Positions 20,263-29,098 of a DNA stretch of 45,849 nt are shown here, piece after piece. The translations under genes were made by a program, and so were the position numbers. Within the stretch, counting starts at the first letter, position 1. Each line of letters begins with the position of its first letter. The notes beneath the pieces are model-generated. The model saw only the letters and a program-made list of their open reading frames with translations. It was not told where the DNA came from and did no database searches. Source of the DNA: an uncultured Pelagibacteraceae bacterium (GTDB lineage: Bacteria; Pseudomonadota; Alphaproteobacteria; Pelagibacterales; Pelagibacteraceae); contig CACAVT010000004.1 in assembly GCA_902536005.1 (NCBI GenBank), positions 1-45,849 on the forward strand, written 5' to 3'.

Positions 20263-21519
20263 CTACATATTAGCTAAAACTGAGTCAGCTAAAGCGTTAG
20301 CAGCATCTACAGATGACATATCAGAGTTAAAGTGCTCTGTAATGATATCTTGAAGGGCAGCTTTCATAGTATTACCTTGAGCCATACCGTGAGCAAAACT
20401 TGGAACTAATCCACCGCTTGCACCTGCAGTTTTAATATCTGCATTAGATGTTTTTGCACACTTGTCAAATTCATCCATTGATACGTCTAAACGTGCCGGG
20501 ATAGAACCTTTGTATAGGTTGAAAACTTTTTGAAAGTTTTTACCCATCATAAGCTTAGCTAATAACTTTTGGCCAGCTTGTTTATCTGGATCGCTAGATT
20601 TGTAAAAGATAAAACTATCTACGTTATATAAGTATCCATTGTTTGAAGGAGTGGCAGCACAGTAGTAATCTACACCTGGAACTTTTCCTGCAGCTGTAAA
20701 TTCACCTTTTGCCCAGTCACCCATAATTTGGAAACCAGCTTTTCCTTCAATAACCATACCAGTAGCAACGTTCCAGTCTCTTCCTGGACTACCTTCGTCA
20801 GTAAACCCTTGTAGTTTTCTCATTTGATCAAAAACTTTAACTGTTGTTTCGCTTCTTAAACAGCTTTCTTTAAGATCTACATAACAATTTTTGTAATAGT
20901 TATTTCCTCCAATACCCATAGCAACTGCTTCAAATACTGTAGCATCTTGCCAAGCTTGACCACCATGTGCAAATGGAATGATACCAGCAGCTTGTAATTT
21001 TTCAGCAGCAGCATTTAACTCATCCCAAGTAGTTGGAACTGAAATACCGTTTGCATCAAATACAGCTTTGTTTGCCCACATCCAGTCAATTCTGTGAATG
21101 TTTACTGGAGCAGCACAATAAGGTCCGCTATTATTTTCACACTTGTGAATTGCTGCAATCATTGGGTCTAATAAATTATCCCAACCTTCTGCTTTAGCAA
21201 CTTCATCAATGTTATATGGGGCTACAACACCTTCTTGATCATACTCTTGAATTGTAGGTCCTTTAATTTGAGATGCAGATGGAGGATCTCCAGCAACGAT
21301 TCTTGCTTTTAGTGCAACGTTAGCAGCATCTCCACCACCACCTGTTACAGGCATGTCCATCCATTCACCACCATTTGCAGCGAAATCATCTTTTAAAACT
21401 TTAAGTGCAGCAGCTTCACCACCAGACGTCCACCAGTGCAATACCTCGATCTTAGGTCCTGCAATTGATGAAGTAGATGTGAACGCCAATGTAATTAAAG
21501 CGATCATTATTTTTTTCAT
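20263..21519 (-). CDS. Aldose (glucose/mannose-type) ABC transporter substrate-binding protein, GtsA-like
   Basis: IEVLHWWTSGGEAAALKVLKDDF...PPSASQIKGPTIQEYDQEGV resembles Pseudomonas GtsA; signal peptide. Confidence 0.88.
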   Translation of the reverse strand: MKKIMIALITLAFTSTSSIAGPKIEVLHWWTSGGEAAALKVLKDDFAANGGEWMDMPVTGGGGDAANVALKARIVAGDPPSASQIKGPTIQEYDQEGVVAPYNIDEVAKAEGWDNLLDPMIAAIHKCENNSGPYCAAPVNIHRIDWMWANKAVFDANGISVPTTWDELNAAAEKLQAAGIIPFAHGGQAWQDATVFEAVAMGIGGNNYYKNCYVDLKESCLRSETTVKVFDQMRKLQGFTDEGSPGRDWNVATGMVIEGKAGFQIMGDWAKGEFTAAGKVPGVDYYCAATPSNNGYLYNVDSFIFYKSSDPDKQAGQKLLAKLMMGKNFQKVFNLYKGSIPARLDVSMDEFDKCAKTSNADIKTAGASGGLVPSFAHGMAQGNTMKAALQDIITEHFNSDMSSVDAANALADSVLANM

Positions 21520-21562
21520 ATCTTCTCTTCCTCTTTTTATTAGTTAACTATTTTTTTAAAAA

Positions 21563-21579
21563 CGAAACTATAAGTAGAA
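21563..21579. promoter_or_regulatory. Partial third copy of operator-like palindrome
   Basis: Minus strand TTCTACT-TAT-AGTTTCG; left half matches, right half 4/7. Confidence 0.35.
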
Positions 21580-21610
21580 TAATTCTCAATTGATAACTAA
21601 AAAAACGTCA

Positions 21611-21627
21611 TTCAACTAAAAGTTGAA
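21611..21627. promoter_or_regulatory. Operator-like perfect palindrome TTCAACT-AAA-AGTTGAA
   Basis: 7-bp arms with 3-nt spacer in the 190-bp gap upstream of the aldose-binding-protein gene. Confidence 0.6.
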
Positions 21628-21689
21628 ATTGATTTTTTTCCTTATTTAGCAATGTTTTTTTTAATTATAAAAAAAAATTTTTTTTTTGA

Positions 21690-21706
21690 TTCTACTTTTA
21701 GTTGAA
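21690..21706. promoter_or_regulatory. Second copy of the operator-like palindrome, TTCTACT-TTT-AGTTGAA
   Basis: Same arms with one mismatch; 79 bp centre-to-centre from the perfect copy. Confidence 0.55.
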
Positions 21707-21709
21707 ATT

Positions 21710-22612
21710 CTAATATGTCGCGCTTCTTCCTAATCTAGCAGCACCTCTAACTCCACTAGCATCTCCGTATCTCGGTTTTAAAAAAACACCTTCATATTCT
21801 CTTCCTATGACAAATTTTCTAACTAATGAATCTATTTCGTGCAAAAAATCAATTTCGTTTGAAACACCTCCTCCAAATATAAAAGCATCAGGATCTAAAA
21901 TATTTATGATGCTTGAAAGAGACATTGCTAAATTTACTTTAAAATCATCTATAAATCTTTCTGCATCTAAATCATGTTTTCTATTTAATTCAAAAATTTC
22001 ATTTGTTTTTAAATTTTTTCCATAAAGTTTCTTAAATCTTTTTGCTAAACTTAAACCAGATAAAAAACTTTCAATCTCTGCTTCCCTTGCATTACTTGAA
22101 TCAAAATTTTCTTTCTTAGCTGCAAAATATGGAATTTGGTTGTGTCCCCATTCCCCTGCTACTCCATTCGAGCCAGTAATAATTTTTTTGTCTATTACTA
22201 AGCCACCTCCAACTCCTGAACCTAATATAATTCCATAAACGATTTTATAATGTGTACCAGCTCCATCTATTGCTTCAGATAAAGCAAAACAATTTGCATC
22301 ATTTTCACAAAACACTTCTTTTCCAAGGGCTTTACGTAGATCTCTTTGAAATGGTTTTTTTTCTAACCAAGTTATATTTGGAGCATTTTTTACTAATCCT
22401 GTTTGGGGAGAATGAACTCCTGGATGACAAACACCAATTGGAAGTTCTTGTTTAAAATCTTGTTCTAATTTTCTATGGATATCTCTTATCGCAGTTATAA
22501 TTTGAGTATACTCTTTTGGACACGATATTCTTGATCTATGTTTTTCGTTCCCATTCTCCTCGAGCACAACACTCTCAATTTTAGTTGCTCCTACATCAAT
22601 ACCTACTTGCAT
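21710..22612 (-). CDS. ROK-family sugar kinase lacking the usual zinc-binding cysteine cluster
   Basis: GIDVGATKIE phosphate loop, ENDANCFALSEA, GSGVGGGLV, GEWGHN; no N-terminal HTH. Confidence 0.88.
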   Translation of the reverse strand: MQVGIDVGATKIESVVLEENGNEKHRSRISCPKEYTQIITAIRDIHRKLEQDFKQELPIGVCHPGVHSPQTGLVKNAPNITWLEKKPFQRDLRKALGKEVFCENDANCFALSEAIDGAGTHYKIVYGIILGSGVGGGLVIDKKIITGSNGVAGEWGHNQIPYFAAKKENFDSSNAREAEIESFLSGLSLAKRFKKLYGKNLKTNEIFELNRKHDLDAERFIDDFKVNLAMSLSSIINILDPDAFIFGGGVSNEIDFLHEIDSLVRKFVIGREYEGVFLKPRYGDASGVRGAARLGRSATY

Positions 22613-22614
22613 AA

Positions 22615-23364
22615 CTAATATGTAGCTCTTCCACCACTTAAATCAAAAACTGCAGCTGTCGAAAATGAATTTTCCTCACTAGCCAACCAAGTAACTAATG
22701 ATGCTAATTCCTCAACCTTAGCAAATTTGTTTCTAGGAATTTTTGATAACATATAATTTATATGTTCTTCAGTCATTTGATCAAAAATTCTTGTTTTAGC
22801 TGCTGCTGGGGTTACGCAATTAACAGCTATATTTTTTTGTGCTAACTCTTTACCTAGAGATTTTGTTAAACCTATAACGCCAGCCTTTGAGGTGCTATAT
22901 GCACTTGCGTTAGGATTGCCTTCTTTTCCTGCAATAGATGCAATATTTACTATTCTTCCATAATCATTTTTTAACATAAATGGAACAACTGCTTTACAAC
23001 AATAAAAAACTGAATTTAAATTTAAGTTCATTACTTTTTTCCATTCATCTAAAGGATATTCAGCAACAGTAGTATTCATGCCTGCAATACCTGCATTATT
23101 TACAAAAATATCTATTTTTCCATGTTTTTTCTCTACTTCTTTTAAATTTTCATTTACTATTTCAAAATTAGTTACATCTACAATCTGATGACTTAGGTTT
23201 TCTGATTTAACTTTAACAATCGCATCTTTAGCAGCATTTTCATCAATATCCCAAATTACAACTTTAGCTCCTGCTTCAATAAATCTTTCAGTTATTGCTA
23301 AACCAAAACCCTGGGCCCCACCAGTAACAACTGCCACTCGATTATTTAAATCATACTTTATCAT
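22615..23364 (-). CDS. SDR-family oxidoreductase (FabG-like, sugar/sugar-acid type)
   Basis: TGGAQGFG, NNAGIAG, YSTSK, C-terminal FDLSGGRATY. Confidence 0.88.
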   Translation of the reverse strand: MIKYDLNNRVAVVTGGAQGFGLAITERFIEAGAKVVIWDIDENAAKDAIVKVKSENLSHQIVDVTNFEIVNENLKEVEKKHGKIDIFVNNAGIAGMNTTVAEYPLDEWKKVMNLNLNSVFYCCKAVVPFMLKNDYGRIVNIASIAGKEGNPNASAYSTSKAGVIGLTKSLGKELAQKNIAVNCVTPAAAKTRIFDQMTEEHINYMLSKIPRNKFAKVEELASLVTWLASEENSFSTAAVFDLSGGRATY

Positions 23365-24839
23365 TGTTTTTTTTTAAATTTTCTTGATCTTATTAAAGGA
23401 AAAGCTAAAGCAATTAAAGACAAAATGAAGAATGTTAAAGCAATTGGTCTTGTGAAAAACATTAGCCAATTACCATCAAATATAACTAGAGATTGTCTTA
23501 GAGTTCCTTCAACTAGCTCGCCTAAAATTAATCCAATAATAACTGGAACAACAGAAAAACCATATCTTCTCATAAAGAAACCTAGCACTCCAAAGAATAA
23601 CATTATCCAAACATCTATTATGGATTGATTTAAAGAATAAGTTCCACATACTGAAACTGCGAATATCATTGGCCATAAGATTTTATTAGGTACTAAAGTT
23701 ATTCTTGCAAATATTTTTGCTCCAAAAAAACCAAAAATAAAAAAGAGAATATTAGCAATCAACATAGCACCAAATATTCCATATAAGAAATCTGGCTGCT
23801 CTCTAAACAAATCTGGTCCAGGTCTAACTCCATGAATAATCAAGCCAGTAAGTATAACCGCTGTTGTTGCGCTACCAGGAATACCCAACGCTAAAGTTGG
23901 AACCATCGCACCTCCTGTTGCAGCATTATTTGCAGCCTCAGCACCAGCAATGCCTTCAATAGATCCTTTACCAAATTCTTCTGGATTTTTTGAAAATCTC
24001 TTAGCCTCAGAATAACCAATTAAAGATGCAACTGTTCCACCTTCTGCAGGCAGTACTCCAATAAATGATCCTATTCCACTTGATCGTAATATTGTTTTCC
24101 AAGTTTTTTTATAATCATCTTTGCTAGGAAGCTTAATTGCTTTTAAAGCTATTCTGTTAAATACTTGATTGATTAAAGTTGATTGAGTTAACATTTCACT
24201 CATTGCGAAAAGTCCAACTACAACTGGTATAAAACCTATTCCTTCAGTTAATTCATTAATCCCAAAAGTAAAACGATCAATTGAAGTCATAAAATCTTTA
24301 CCAACTGTAGAAATCAGTATTCCAAATGCGCCTGCAATTAAATTTTTAATTGGGCTACCCTCACCTATTGAAGCTAACATTGTTAAACCAAATATTGCTA
24401 ATGCAAAGTATTCTGGTTGACCAAATTCATAAGCAAGTTGCGCCAATATTGGAGCAAAGAAAACTAATATAACGACACTAAAAATGCCCCCAACAGTACT
24501 TGATACTGTTGCCATACCTAAAGCTCTTCCAGCTTCGCCTTTTTGTGCTAAAGGATAGCCATCTAAACAAGTGGCTGCAGCTGCTGGGGTACCTGGTGTA
24601 TTAATAAGTACAGCAGTTATTGCACCACCATAAGTTCCTGCACAATAGATGGAAGTTAATAAAACAATTGCAGATAATGGATCTAGAGTCATTGTAAAAG
24701 GTAAGATCAATGCTCCTCCTGTTGTTGGTCCTAACCCAGGCAACACACCTAATATTAAACCAAATAAAGTTCCAAAAAATAAAACTAATAATAGTTTAGA
24801 ACTGAAAAGTGGTGCCAGCATTAATAATAGATTATCCAT
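23361..24839 (-). CDS. tctA: Tripartite tricarboxylate transporter large permease TctA
   Basis: GVLPGLGPTTGGALILPFT, NTPGTPAAAATCLDGYPLAQKGEAGRALG TctA motifs. Confidence 0.95.
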   Translation of the reverse strand: MDNLLLMLAPLFSSKLLLVLFFGTLFGLILGVLPGLGPTTGGALILPFTMTLDPLSAIVLLTSIYCAGTYGGAITAVLINTPGTPAAAATCLDGYPLAQKGEAGRALGMATVSSTVGGIFSVVILVFFAPILAQLAYEFGQPEYFALAIFGLTMLASIGEGSPIKNLIAGAFGILISTVGKDFMTSIDRFTFGINELTEGIGFIPVVVGLFAMSEMLTQSTLINQVFNRIALKAIKLPSKDDYKKTWKTILRSSGIGSFIGVLPAEGGTVASLIGYSEAKRFSKNPEEFGKGSIEGIAGAEAANNAATGGAMVPTLALGIPGSATTAVILTGLIIHGVRPGPDLFREQPDFLYGIFGAMLIANILFFIFGFFGAKIFARITLVPNKILWPMIFAVSVCGTYSLNQSIIDVWIMLFFGVLGFFMRRYGFSVVPVIIGLILGELVEGTLRQSLVIFDGNWLMFFTRPIALTFFILSLIALAFPLIRSRKFKKKQ

Positions 24840-25346
24840 TTAACTATAGTAAATGTTAGTAATTATTCCTGGGGGAAATCTTAAACCTAAAATTGTTTCA
24901 AAAAAAACAAAGACAATGATTGGAAAAATAATTCCAACCAATAATAAATAAAATAATCTTTTTTCACCCCAATAATAAGCTACAAAAATTGATAGGGCTG
25001 ATATGGCTAAAAAGAAATCTAAAGCTTTGGAAACTATTACAAATATAATGAAACTAAACAATGTTAAGAAAAATGATCTAGGTAATTTTTTTTCAATTTT
25101 CCAAGGATTTTTAGTTGCTAAATAATAGACAATTAATGTCATAGCAATTATCAAAATTAATAATGCTTTTGGAAATGTTGCTGGCTGAATTCCTCTATTT
25201 AAAATTGGAGGAACTATATCAAACGTAAAAGTTGTGACTAATAGAATTAACGATATAAAAATAATTACAAACGAAACCTTAAATTCATCTTTAAAAAAAA
25301 AGGGCAAACTTTTGTTTGCCCTTTTTGATTTTTGTACATTTTTCAT
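24840..25346 (-). CDS. tctB: Tripartite tricarboxylate transporter small permease TctB
   Basis: 168 aa 4-TM protein between tctA and tctC; RGIQPATFPKALLILI motif. Confidence 0.85.
   Translation of the reverse strand: MKNVQKSKRANKSLPFFFKDEFKVSFVIIFISLILLVTTFTFDIVPPILNRGIQPATFPKALLILIIAMTLIVYYLATKNPWKIEKKLPRSFFLTLFSFIIFVIVSKALDFFLAISALSIFVAYYWGEKRLFYLLLVGIIFPIIVFVFFETILGLRFPPGIITNIYYS
25293..25326 (-). terminator. Intrinsic terminator after tctC, located inside the annotated 5' coding region of tctB
   Basis: Minus strand AAAAAGGGCAAAC-AAAA-GTTTGCCCTTTTTTTTT. Confidence 0.88.
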
Positions 25347-25357
25347 ATCAAATGTAC
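25334..25357 (-). promoter_or_regulatory. Inverted repeat with the tctB start codon in its loop
   Basis: Minus strand GTACATTT-GATATGAA-AAATGTAC, 8-bp perfect arms; ATG at 25346-25344 is in the loop. Confidence 0.55.
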
Positions 25358-25368
25358 TTTTAATTAGA

Positions 25369-26343
25369 TTAATTAATGTAACCTAAAGCTTTAAGCTGAG
25401 CAGTCATTTCTGTAAGCATTTCTTCCATTTGCTTACCCCACTCATCTGCACCAACTACACTTGTCTCATCAAGACCAATTTCTGTTAAGAAATTTTTGTA
25501 GTAGTTGTGGCTCATAGCTTTCATCATTCCAGCTTCTAATTGTTTTACTCTGTCTGCTGGAGCACCTTTTTTAGTTACAAATCCTCTAACAGTAGATAAA
25601 GAAACAGGTATTCCTAATTCTTTAGCTGTTGGAGAATCTCCAATTTTAGCCATTCTTTCATTTGCTAATACAACTGATACACAAAGTTTGCCTTCATTAA
25701 TTTCAGTTAATGCTTCACCCAAGTTTAAAACACCCACATCAATATCTCCTTTGATAAGGTTAGTTTTAATTGGTGCAACACCTTTGTATGCAACAATAGT
25801 TGGATCTTTTAATCCACCTTTTTTTGTAAATGCGATTGCACTAACATCATCAATACCACCAGTATGAGTAGTTCCGTATTTTAGTGATTTTGATTTTTGT
25901 GTACTAATAAACTTTTTAGCATCTTTGATGTCTGCTTTGCAATTAACAACAAACAATTGAGGATCATCAGTTCCTCTAGCAAGTGGTTGCATATCACTTA
26001 ACTTAACTTTAGTTTTACCTAAAGCCATAGATACAGCATGACCTGTAGTCCAAGTTAAAGTGTGATTTCCATCGGCTGGTAAAGACATCATGTAATCCAT
26101 AGATGTTGCTCCTCCACCACCTTTTTTGTTTACTAATTGCATATCCTGCTTAAGGACTCTTCTTGCTCTTAATAACATCATTCTAGTAGTAACGTCAGTT
26201 CCACCACCAAAACCAGCGTGAGTAATTGCTTGTATTGGATGACCATCAGCTTTAGCTGATGTGATCATTAATGGAAGAGCTACAACAAAAAATTCAGTTA
26301 CTAGAAAAGCAGCTGCTAAAAATAGTTTAAAGCTTTTTTTCAT
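25369..26343 (-). CDS. tctC: Tripartite tricarboxylate transporter substrate-binding protein TctC
   Basis: GFGGGTDVTTRMM, VNKKGGGGATSMDYM Bug/TctC motifs, signal peptide. Confidence 0.93.
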   Translation of the reverse strand: MKKSFKLFLAAAFLVTEFFVVALPLMITSAKADGHPIQAITHAGFGGGTDVTTRMMLLRARRVLKQDMQLVNKKGGGGATSMDYMMSLPADGNHTLTWTTGHAVSMALGKTKVKLSDMQPLARGTDDPQLFVVNCKADIKDAKKFISTQKSKSLKYGTTHTGGIDDVSAIAFTKKGGLKDPTIVAYKGVAPIKTNLIKGDIDVGVLNLGEALTEINEGKLCVSVVLANERMAKIGDSPTAKELGIPVSLSTVRGFVTKKGAPADRVKQLEAGMMKAMSHNYYKNFLTEIGLDETSVVGADEWGKQMEEMLTEMTAQLKALGYIN

Positions 26344-26412
26344 TATTTCCCTCTTTAGTTAATTTATATTTAATAATTTAAACATAATCTGCTACAAGAC
26401 GTAAAGGAAAAA

Positions 26413-27408
26413 ATGATTGAAAATAAATCTAACATTGCTCTTCTACTTGGTGATCCAGCAGGGATTGGACCAGAGTTAATTTCAAAGCTTTTAAATGATG
26501 AAATGACAAAAAAAGCAAACATTGTCATAATTGGTGAAAAGCAAGTATTTGAAAGTGGGAATAGTATTACAGGAATTTCTCATAATATAGATGTTGTAGA
26601 AAATTTTGATGAAGTGAATTTTGATAAAGCAAATAGATTTTTATTAGATATTTCTAAAGGAAAAAATCATAAATATAAATTAGCTGAACCATCAAAAGAA
26701 TCTGGTGAAAGTGTATTGGAAGCTTTAGATTTAGCATTGACACTCGCAAAAGAAAAAAAAATTGATGCAATTAATTTTGCACCCATGAATAAAACAAGTT
26801 TAAAACTTGGAGGAAATAAACATTCAGATGAATTACAACTTATGGCTGAGAAACTTGAGGTAAATAGTTTTTGTTGTGAATTTAATGTCATAGATAATTT
26901 TTGGACAGCAAGAGTAACATCACATATTCCAATAAAAGAAGTTGCTCAACATATTACAAAAGAAAATATCATGAAGCCAATAAAACTAATAAATGAAGTT
27001 ATGGAGTTAAATGGTGTAAAAAATCCTCGAATTGCTATTCAGGCACTTAATCCCCATGCAGAGTTTGGTTCAGAAGAAAAAGACGAAATCATTCCTGCAA
27101 TTGAGGAAGCAAAAAAACTTGGTTACAATGTTGATGGTCCATTACCATGCGATACCTCATTTGTTGTAGCCTACAAAAATAAAAACCATGATTGTATGGT
27201 TGGCATGTATCATGACGCGTTACAATCTGGTCTTAAAGCATTTGGTTTCGATAGAGGAGTAACAGTTCAGGGTGGATTAACTGTACCAGTAACTACTACT
27301 GCACATGGATCAGCATTTGCGATTGCAGGAAAAAATGAAGCTAACTTAGATCCAATTTTAAATTCTTTTAAAATTGCTTTATCAATGTCGCAAAATAAAA
27401 AAAACTAA
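26413..27408 (+). CDS. pdxA: PdxA-like 4-phospho-hydroxyacid dehydrogenase (PdxA/PdxA2 family)
   Basis: LGDPAGIGPEL, SHIPIKEV, LNPHAEFG, MYHDALQSGLKAFGFDRGVTVQGGL; three metal-binding His contexts kept. Confidence 0.9.
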   Translation: MIENKSNIALLLGDPAGIGPELISKLLNDEMTKKANIVIIGEKQVFESGNSITGISHNIDVVENFDEVNFDKANRFLLDISKGKNHKYKLAEPSKESGESVLEALDLALTLAKEKKIDAINFAPMNKTSLKLGGNKHSDELQLMAEKLEVNSFCCEFNVIDNFWTARVTSHIPIKEVAQHITKENIMKPIKLINEVMELNGVKNPRIAIQALNPHAEFGSEEKDEIIPAIEEAKKLGYNVDGPLPCDTSFVVAYKNKNHDCMVGMYHDALQSGLKAFGFDRGVTVQGGLTVPVTTTAHGSAFAIAGKNEANLDPILNSFKIALSMSQNKKN

Positions 27409-28166
27409 ATTAATCCTGCATCCACTGTAAAGTTTTGTTTTGTACATCCTGATGAAACATCTGAGGCTAAGAATAAAACCATTTTTGAAACATCTTCAGG
27501 TAATAATTGTTTTTTTAAAGCCTGATTTTTTAATATTTCCTCTTTGAATTTCGGATTAAGCCACAATTTGGATTGTCTAGCTGTTGCGATTGAACCAGGT
27601 GCAATTGAGTTAATTCTTATATTATGTTTTCCTAAATCTCTTGCTAATGATCTTGTCAATCCATGAATTCCTGCTTTTGCAGTACTATATGCTGGAAACA
27701 TTACTGCTCCCCTAACCCAACTGACAGAACCTAAATTTATTATTGATCCACCTTTGTTTTTTATCATGCTTTTTTTAACTGATTGTATTGCAAACAAATA
27801 ATGCTTTAAATTAATCGCCATTCTATCGTCCCAATATTTTTCTGTAATTTTCTCTAAACTATGTCTTTGGTCGTTAGAGGCATTATTAACTAAAATGTCA
27901 ATAGGACCTTGTTTTTTAATAATGTTTAAGATTGATGATTTATATTTTTTAATATTTTTAATATTACATTCTACAAATGAAGGTGTTTTAAATTTTTTTT
28001 TTTTAATTTTATTTATGGTTTTTTTTGCCTCTTTTTTATCAATATCAAAAAAATATACTTCAACTCCTTGCTCACAAAGATTTTCAACAATTGATGATCC
28101 AATTCCCGAAGCTCCACCTGAAACTAAAGCTCTTTTATTTTTAAGATCAAAATATTCAGTTTTCAT
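27405..28166 (-). CDS. SDR-family sugar 1-dehydrogenase (XylB-like), paralogue of the SDR at 16559-17320
   Basis: SGGASGIG, NNASNDQRH, YSTAK; collinear with the other SDR over full length. Confidence 0.82.
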   Translation of the reverse strand: MKTEYFDLKNKRALVSGGASGIGSSIVENLCEQGVEVYFFDIDKKEAKKTINKIKKKKFKTPSFVECNIKNIKKYKSSILNIIKKQGPIDILVNNASNDQRHSLEKITEKYWDDRMAINLKHYLFAIQSVKKSMIKNKGGSIINLGSVSWVRGAVMFPAYSTAKAGIHGLTRSLARDLGKHNIRINSIAPGSIATARQSKLWLNPKFKEEILKNQALKKQLLPEDVSKMVLFLASDVSSGCTKQNFTVDAGLI

Positions 28167-28180
28167 TTTTGGAAATAGTA

Positions 28181-29095
28181 TTAATAATTATTTAAATCTT
28201 CCATTGATGGCATTGAGGCTGCTGCGCCTTGTTTTGTAGTTGAAATTGCTCCTACCTTATTCGCAAAAGTAAGTACTTCTTTAATATCTAAATCTTTTGA
28301 TAACCCAACAGCTAAAGCACCGTTGAAAGCATCTCCTGCACCAGTTGTATCAAGGACTGGGTCTTTAAGTTTAAATGCTTCTACGAAAAAATTTTCTTTT
28401 TTATTTGCAAAATAACATCCTTTTTCTCCTAATGTTATAACAATATTTTTAATACCTTTTTTTAAAAATTCTTCTGAAGCATTTTTAATATCTTTTTCTG
28501 TTTCAATTTTTTTATTTAAATAAAATTCTGCTTCAGTTTCATTTGGTGTAAAAAAATCTATTAATTTAAAATCATCATCTTTGATTTTGCATGCTGGTGC
28601 TGGATTTAATATTGTGGCTAGTCCCTTTTCTTTAGCTTTTTTTAATGCATAACTAGTAACCTCATAAGGTGTTTCTAGTTGTGTTAAAAATATTTCTGCT
28701 TTTGCAATAAAATTTAAATTTTTTTCAATATCATCATAGGTAAGAGTACCAGCAGCACCAGGTATTATATTTATTGCATTCTCACCTGTTTTTTCATTTA
28801 CCATTATTCCTGCAACTCCAGTTGAGTGATTTTCGTCTTGAATTATGCAAGCAGTGTCGATGCCCAATTCTTTATATAAAGTTAAAGCCATCTCACCATT
28901 TTTATCATTACCTATTTTTGTGATAAAATTTACACTCCCATTGAGTTTAGCTGCTGCAATTGCTTGATTTGACCCTTTTCCACCTGGTCCAATAATATGT
29001 TGTGAACCTAGAATAGTTTGTCCTTTTTCAGGGATCGCATTAGATATGAAACAAAGATCTGCAACAAATACACCAAAAACTGAAATGATTTTCAT
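28181..29095 (-). CDS. rbsK: Ribokinase-family (PfkB) sugar kinase
   Basis: GPGGKGSNQAIAAAKL, NPAPA, DTTGAGDAFNGALA. Confidence 0.92.
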   Translation of the reverse strand: MKIISVFGVFVADLCFISNAIPEKGQTILGSQHIIGPGGKGSNQAIAAAKLNGSVNFITKIGNDKNGEMALTLYKELGIDTACIIQDENHSTGVAGIMVNEKTGENAINIIPGAAGTLTYDDIEKNLNFIAKAEIFLTQLETPYEVTSYALKKAKEKGLATILNPAPACKIKDDDFKLIDFFTPNETEAEFYLNKKIETEKDIKNASEEFLKKGIKNIVITLGEKGCYFANKKENFFVEAFKLKDPVLDTTGAGDAFNGALAVGLSKDLDIKEVLTFANKVGAISTTKQGAAASMPSMEDLNNY

Positions 29096-29098
29096 TTT

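Noticed and set aside
21710-22612. ROK protein as the transcriptional repressor of the aldose operon
   Set aside because: It starts directly at the phosphate loop (MQVGIDVGATK) with no N-terminal HTH, so it reads as a kinase.
25505-25867. 120-aa plus-strand ORF opposite tctC
   Set aside because: Antisense to a clear TctC; no motif support.
27895-28239. 114-aa plus-strand ORF opposite SDR/rbsK
   Set aside because: Antisense to two recognised genes; Phe/Leu-rich as expected from the complement of Lys-rich coding sequence.
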